Below are positions 60,100 through 64,000 of a DNA stretch of 64,000 bases, in pieces. This stretch comes from Alistipes timonensis JC136. Its GTDB lineage: Bacteria > Bacteroidota > Bacteroidia > Bacteroidales > Rikenellaceae. The notes below the pieces were generated by a model. The model saw only the letters and a list, made by a program, of their open reading frames with translations, did not search any database and was not told where the DNA came from. How positions within the stretch are numbered: position 1 is the first letter of the stretch; the number at the start of each line of letters is the position of its first letter. The stretch lies in assembly GCF_900107675.1 (NCBI RefSeq), contig NZ_FNRI01000001.1:248001-312000 (forward strand), in the 5' to 3' direction. Made by a program: the position numbers and the translations under genes.

Positions 60100-60846
60100 A
60101 TGAAAAAGATCGTTTTGCTCCGCCACGGCGAGAGCGTATGGAACAGGGAGAACCGGTTCACGGGGTGGACCGATGTGGATTTGAGCGAGAAGGGCGTCGC
60201 CGAGGCCGTGAAAGCCGGAGAGACGCTGCGTAAAGAGGGCTTCCGCTTCGGATGCGCCTATACCTCTTATCTGAAACGGGCCGTGAAGACCCTCGACGTC
60301 GTACTCGACAAGATGGATCAGGACTGGATTCCGGTGACGAAGACGTGGCGGCTCAACGAGAAGCACTACGGTATGCTCCAGGGGTTGAACAAGCGCGAGA
60401 CGGCCGAGAAATACGGTGACGAGCAGGTGCATGTCTGGCGCCGCAGTTACGATGTGGCCCCTGCGCCCCTGGCCGAGGACGATCCGCGCAATCCGCGCCT
60501 CGATCCCCGTTACGCCGGGATTCCCGATGCCGAGCTGCCCCGCACCGAGTCGCTCCGCGATACAGTGGCCCGCACGATGCCCTACTGGGTGTGCGAGATA
60601 CTGCCGGCACTGGCCCGTTACGATCAGGTGTTGGTCGTGGCTCACGGCAACAGCCTGCGCGGCATCATCAAAAGCCTGAAAGGCATTTCCGACGAGGCCA
60701 TTTCGGAGTTCAACCTTCCGACAGCCGTGCCTTATGTCTTCGAATTCGACGAGGGGCTGGGCTATGTGAAGGACTATTTCCTGGGCGATCCCGCCGAGAT
60801 CGCCTCCCTGATGGAGGCCGTTGCCAACCAGGGCAAGCGGGGCTAA
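60100..60846 (+). CDS. gpmA: 2,3-bisphosphoglycerate-dependent phosphoglycerate mutase
   Basis: GpmA interconverts 3- and 2-phosphoglycerate. The 248-residue protein has MKKIVLLRHGESVWNRENRFTGWTDVDLSEKG with the phospho-acceptor His in LLRHGES (residue 9). It has YTSYLKRAVKT, WRLNEKHYGMLQGLNK, RRSYDVAPAPL, and the second His in LVVAHGNSLRGIIKSL. Length is right for the dPGM family. It is the last gene of the fbaB unit. Confidence 0.95.
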   Translation: MKKIVLLRHGESVWNRENRFTGWTDVDLSEKGVAEAVKAGETLRKEGFRFGCAYTSYLKRAVKTLDVVLDKMDQDWIPVTKTWRLNEKHYGMLQGLNKRETAEKYGDEQVHVWRRSYDVAPAPLAEDDPRNPRLDPRYAGIPDAELPRTESLRDTVARTMPYWVCEILPALARYDQVLVVAHGNSLRGIIKSLKGISDEAISEFNLPTAVPYVFEFDEGLGYVKDYFLGDPAEIASLMEAVANQGKRG

Positions 60847-60920
60847 GAGTTCCGTTATACAGGCAATTGCGGACGGGTTCACTCCCGGTCCCATTCCCCT
60901 GCTTCCGGCCGATTGGTTTA

Positions 60921-60957
60921 CGGGCCGGCTTCACGTGTCAGGCGTGAGGCCGGCCCG
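60921..60957. promoter_or_regulatory. Strong GC-rich hairpin upstream of dxs
   Basis: CGGGCCGGCTTCACG (60921-60935) pairs with CGTGAGGCCGGCCCG (60943-60957) with a single G-T pair, a 15-bp stem. The bases after it (AATGTGTAAAATT) are not a T-run. It lies between gpmA and dxs, upstream of the dxs -7 box, so it is most likely the gpmA terminator, but other roles are possible. In the 234-bp gap I see no open frame of note. Confidence 0.5.
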
Positions 60958-61018
60958 AATGTGTAAAATTGGTATGCCGAACCGTAATTCGGGTACGGAT
61001 TCATTGCACGAACCGTCC

Positions 61019-61026
61019 TAATTTTG
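61019..61026 (+). promoter_or_regulatory. -7 box TAATTTTG for dxs
   Basis: TAATTTTG, 54 bp before the dxs ATG at 61081. Confidence 0.5.
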
Positions 61027-61080
61027 CATCGTGAAATCCGCCGGCAGACGGACAGTACGAACCTGATAAAACAAAGAAAT

Positions 61081-62838
61081 ATGTATTTGGAGAAAATCGA
61101 CTCCCCGGCAGACGTGAAACGGCTTTCCGTCGGGGAACTTACCGAACTGAGCGATGAGATTCGTGAGGCGCTGCTGCATAAGGTCAGCGCGCACGGCGGG
61201 CATTTTGGGCCCAATCTGGGCATGGTCGAGGCGACCGTGGCCCTGCACTATGTTTTCGATTCGCCGAAAGACAAGCTCGTTTTCGACGTCTCGCACCAGA
61301 GTTACGTGCACAAGATGCTGACCGGGCGTCGCCGGGCGTTTATCGATCCTGCGGAATACGACGCCGTTTCGGGCTATTCCGAGCCGACGGAGAGCGCACA
61401 CGATCACTTCGTCATCGGGCATACCTCCACTTCGGTCAGTCTGGCGAGCGGACTGGCCAAGGCCCGTGACCTGCAGGGCGGTGAGGGGAATGTCGTGGCC
61501 ATTATCGGCGACGGATCGCTGAGCGGCGGCGAAGCGTTCGAGGGGCTGGACTATGCCGCTGAGCTGGGTACGAACTTCATCGTCGTTGTGAACGACAACC
61601 AGATGTCCATTGCCGAGAATCACGGCGGGCTTTACCGCAATTTGCAGGAGTTGCGCGAGAGCCGCGGAAACTGCGCCTGCAACTTCTTCCGGGCGATGGG
61701 CTTCGACTACCGCTATGTCGCCGACGGCAATGACGTGGAGGCCCTGATCGGGGTATTCTCCGCCGTGAAGGATGTGGCACATCCCGTCGTCGTGCATATC
61801 AATACGCTGAAAGGCAAGGGATACGCCCGCGCCGAGCAGGACAAGGAGACCTATCATTGGCGGTTGCCGTTCGACCTGACGACGGGCGAACCGGCGGCTC
61901 CGGCCGGGACAGAAGGATATGACGCGTTGACGGCGCGCTACCTGCTCGAACGGATGAAGGAGGACCCGCGCGTGGTGGCCATTACATCGGGAACTCCGGC
62001 CGTGATGGGCTTCACGCCGGAGCGCCGCCGGGAGGCCGGAAGTCAGTTCGTGGACGTCGGCATCGCCGAGGAGCATGCCGTGGCTTTGGCCTCCGGAATC
62101 GCCAAAGGCGGCGGCAAGCCTGTCTACGGCGTTTACAGCACTTTTATCCAGCGGGCTTACGACCAGCTTTCGCAGGACCTTTGCATCAACGGCAATCCGG
62201 CCGTACTGCTGGTCTTCTGGGGTTCGCTGACGGCCATGAATGACGCCACGCACCTCTGTTTCTTCGACATTCCGCTGCTCGGGAACATTCCGAATCTGGT
62301 CTATCTGGCTCCGACCTGCCGGGAGGAGTATTTCGCCATGCTGGATTGGAGCATGCGCCAGACGGAGCATCCCGTAGCCATCCGCGTTCCGGCCGTGGAG
62401 GTCGCCTCGCGCGAGGGATTCGTCGCGCCGGATTACGGCGAGCTGAACCGCTACGAGGTCGTCCGCCGGGGACGCGAAGTGGCCGTTGTGGCGCTGGGGG
62501 CCTTTTTCGGGCTCGGCGAGGAGGTTGTGAAACTGCTGAAAGAGCGGACGGGGATCGAGGCCACGCTGGTCAATCCGCGCTATATTACGGGTGTCGACGG
62601 GGCGTTGCTGACCGATTTGAAAGCCGGGCACCGGCTGGTGGTGACGCTGGAGGACGGCGTACTCGACGGCGGGTTCGGCGAGAAGATCGCACGCTTCTAC
62701 GGCACATCGGAGATGAAAGTGCTCAACTGCGGGGCCCGGAAGGAGTTTGCCGACCGGTTCGATCCCGGGGAGTTCCTGCGCGAAAACCGGCTCACCGCCG
62801 GTCAGATCGTGGAAGATATCGTGGCTGTTATCGATTGA
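61081..62838 (+). CDS. dxs: 1-deoxy-D-xylulose-5-phosphate synthase, short form
   Basis: Dxs joins pyruvate and glyceraldehyde 3-phosphate with TPP, the first step of the MEP isoprenoid route and a source for thiamine and PLP. From ATG 61081 the 585-residue enzyme starts MYLEKIDSPADVKRLSVGELTELSDEIREALLHKVSAHGGHFGPNLG. The TPP motif is GDGSLSGGEAFEGLDYAAEL...VVVNDNQMSI, and the transketolase-like middle has DVGIAEEHAVALASGIA. It is shorter than the usual 620-640 residues, and 'GDGSLSGGEAFEG' differs from the more common 'GDGAxTAGMAFEAL', so it may be a second, divergent Dxs. Codons upstream of the ATG do not resemble Dxs. Confidence 0.85.
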   Translation: MYLEKIDSPADVKRLSVGELTELSDEIREALLHKVSAHGGHFGPNLGMVEATVALHYVFDSPKDKLVFDVSHQSYVHKMLTGRRRAFIDPAEYDAVSGYSEPTESAHDHFVIGHTSTSVSLASGLAKARDLQGGEGNVVAIIGDGSLSGGEAFEGLDYAAELGTNFIVVVNDNQMSIAENHGGLYRNLQELRESRGNCACNFFRAMGFDYRYVADGNDVEALIGVFSAVKDVAHPVVVHINTLKGKGYARAEQDKETYHWRLPFDLTTGEPAAPAGTEGYDALTARYLLERMKEDPRVVAITSGTPAVMGFTPERRREAGSQFVDVGIAEEHAVALASGIAKGGGKPVYGVYSTFIQRAYDQLSQDLCINGNPAVLLVFWGSLTAMNDATHLCFFDIPLLGNIPNLVYLAPTCREEYFAMLDWSMRQTEHPVAIRVPAVEVASREGFVAPDYGELNRYEVVRRGREVAVVALGAFFGLGEEVVKLLKERTGIEATLVNPRYITGVDGALLTDLKAGHRLVVTLEDGVLDGGFGEKIARFYGTSEMKVLNCGARKEFADRFDPGEFLRENRLTAGQIVEDIVAVID

Positions 62839-62841
62839 ATT

Positions 62842-64000
62842 ATGAAACGGAAATTATGGATTTTAACTGTGTTCGGAGTCGTGTCTGTCCTGGCGGCGGA
62901 CACGCTGCCGGCGCAAGAGAGGCGTATGGAAAACGAAAAGACTTTTCAGCAGATGTTTCCGCTGGGCGAACCGCTCCCGGAGCAGTTCTCGAAATACTTT
63001 ATCGGGCAGGCCTGGCGGGCCCCGCTGACGACGAACAGGGTGCTGAACGTGCCCGTGTCGAACATCACTTTTTCGCCCGGGTGTCGCAACAACTGGCACA
63101 GCCACACGGGCGGCCAACTCCTGATCGCCGTCGGCGGCCGGGGCTACTATCAGGAAAAAGGGCAGCCGGCCCGGGAACTGCTGCCGGGCGATGTGGTGGA
63201 GATCGCTCCCGATGTGGTGCACTGGCACGGGGCGGCCCCCGACAATTGGTTTTCGCACTTGGCCGTCGAGTGCAACCCCGCAATCAACGTCAACACGTGG
63301 CTGGAACCCGTTGACGATGCGCAGTATAGCGCTGCGACGGCTTCCCGGCAGGCCTTTTGGGAAGGAATTCCGGTGGATAAGGCGAAAGACCCCGAATTAT
63401 TTGAAATTTTTGATATCTTTGCACTCGGCGAAGTGTCCGGCCACGGCGGACTCGATGCCCGGACACGGCTGATATGCGTGCTGGCATCGAACGTCGCTTC
63501 TCAGGGCCACGCCGCATTTCGGGCGACACTCGATGCGGCACTCGGGGCGGGCGTCACACCCGTTGAGGTGAAAGAGGTTGTTTATCAGGCTGTTCCTTAT
63601 ATCGGTATGGCGAAAGCCGCCGATTTTGTCGGGATAGCCAACGAGGTATTGGAGGCCCGTGGTACGACGCTGCCGCTCGAAGGGCAGTCGACAACGACGC
63701 CTGCGGACCGGTTCGACAAGGGACTGGCCGTACAGCGGTCGATCTTCGGCGCGGAACATATCGACGCGATGCGTGCGTCGGCTCCCGAAAACCAGAAGCA
63801 TATCCAGCAATGCCTCTCGGACAACTGCTTCGGGGATTTCCTGACCCGTAAGGGGTTGGATGTGAAGATGCGCGAATTGGTGACCTTTTCGCTGCTCGTG
63901 TCGCTCGGCGGCTGCGAGCCGCAGGTGAAGGGGCATATCGCGGGCAACGTGAATGTCGGCAATGACAAAGCTGTCCTGCTGGCTGTCGTGACGCAACTGT
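62842..64000 (+). CDS. Exported cupin and carboxymuconolactone decarboxylase fusion (cut by window edge)
   Basis: The frame runs from ATG 62842 past the window end (386 codons visible). It starts with a signal peptide (MKRKLWILTVFGVVSVLAADTLPAQ). Residues about 60-135 are a cupin: VSNITFSPGCRNNWHSHTGGQLLIAVGGRGYYQE, and later LLPGDVVEIAPDVVHWHGAAP, with metal His in NWHSHTGG and HWHG. After about residue 190 two carboxymuconolactone decarboxylase-like units follow (DARTRLICVLASNVASQGH, then KMRELVTFSLLVSLGGCEPQVKGHI). Such cupin-CMD proteins are linked to hydroperoxide or quinone chemistry, but the substrate is unknown. It follows dxs by 3 bp. Confidence 0.82.
   Translation, partial: MKRKLWILTVFGVVSVLAADTLPAQERRMENEKTFQQMFPLGEPLPEQFSKYFIGQAWRAPLTTNRVLNVPVSNITFSPGCRNNWHSHTGGQLLIAVGGRGYYQEKGQPARELLPGDVVEIAPDVVHWHGAAPDNWFSHLAVECNPAINVNTWLEPVDDAQYSAATASRQAFWEGIPVDKAKDPELFEIFDIFALGEVSGHGGLDARTRLICVLASNVASQGHAAFRATLDAALGAGVTPVEVKEVVYQAVPYIGMAKAADFVGIANEVLEARGTTLPLEGQSTTTPADRFDKGLAVQRSIFGAEHIDAMRASAPENQKHIQQCLSDNCFGDFLTRKGLDVKMRELVTFSLLVSLGGCEPQVKGHIAGNVNVGNDKAVLLAVVTQL

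Noticed and set aside
1..64000. tRNA, rRNA, CRISPR, insertion sequences, integrases
   Set aside because: I looked for clover-leaf-type inverted repeats, spaced direct repeats and transposase or integrase motifs and saw none that hold up.

Overview
The window looks like a chromosomal segment of a GC-rich gut Bacteroidales organism, most likely Alistipes or a close Rikenellaceae relative. The evidence is: promoters of the Bacteroidetes type (a -7 box TAnnTTTG, seen mostly as TATATTTG or TATCTTTG), starts without convincing Shine-Dalgarno sites, Bacteroidetes-specific families (fimbrillin/FISUMP lipoproteins, a LruC-domain lipoprotein, DUF3109, a long LepB, FloA with NfeD), and a dense, GC-rich housekeeping layout. 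I saw no rRNA, tRNA, CRISPR array, insertion sequence, phage or plasmid gene. Both window ends cut genes: uvrA at the left and a cupin/carboxymuconolactone decarboxylase protein at the right.

Layout. 1-4.4 kb: uvrA (5' end only), a REP-like inverted repeat, then the minus-strand unit dapB-lepB-yigZ facing truA and a tiny membrane protein. 4.4-10.7 kb: lpdA with a C69 dipeptidase, a lipoprotein, a YggS protein and proC. 10.7-16.5 kb: a tight seven-gene minus-strand unit yicC-gmk-nadD-ddl-DUF3109-M23/LysM peptidase-GT32 glycosyltransferase. 16.6-20.1 kb: serC-serA-DUF1015. 20.5-24.1 kb: a four-subunit 2-oxoacid:ferredoxin oxidoreductase and a peroxiredoxin. 24.1-30.5 kb: an LtaS-like sulfatase, fmt, ribBA, an LptF/LptG permease and a metal ABC permease. 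30.6-37.3 kb: mtaB, a membrane sensor-like protein, trkH, a SPOR-domain protein, NfeD and FloA. 37.4-44.1 kb: a double esterase, a double-CDGSH protein, two FISUMP-type lipoproteins and an MFS transporter. 44.2-47.9 kb: the methionine unit metY-metX-hom. 48-50.5 kb: the LruC lipoprotein. 50.6-57.9 kb: an RND efflux operon with its TetR regulator last, and a divergent AraC regulator. 58-60.8 kb: fbaB, a D-lactate-type dehydrogenase and gpmA. 61-64 kb: dxs and the cut cupin gene.

The most interesting signal is upstream of metY. Between a TATATTTG promoter and metY lies a 31-codon open frame (47877 down to 47782) with five Met codons in a cluster of seven (MMMDTMM), followed by a rho-independent terminator. 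The last codons of the frame can pair with the 5' arm of that terminator. This is the full architecture of a ribosome-mediated methionine attenuator, in a place where a SAM riboswitch might have been expected and none is visible.

Other points worth checking are: a run of nine G near the start of the GT32 glycosyltransferase gene and a run of nine C in the leader of a lipoprotein gene (possible phase variation); an identical 21-bp element containing a perfect 15-bp palindrome upstream of two envelope genes 32 kb apart; a NadD with a TPR tail; and a sensor-like protein with no output domain directly before trkH.
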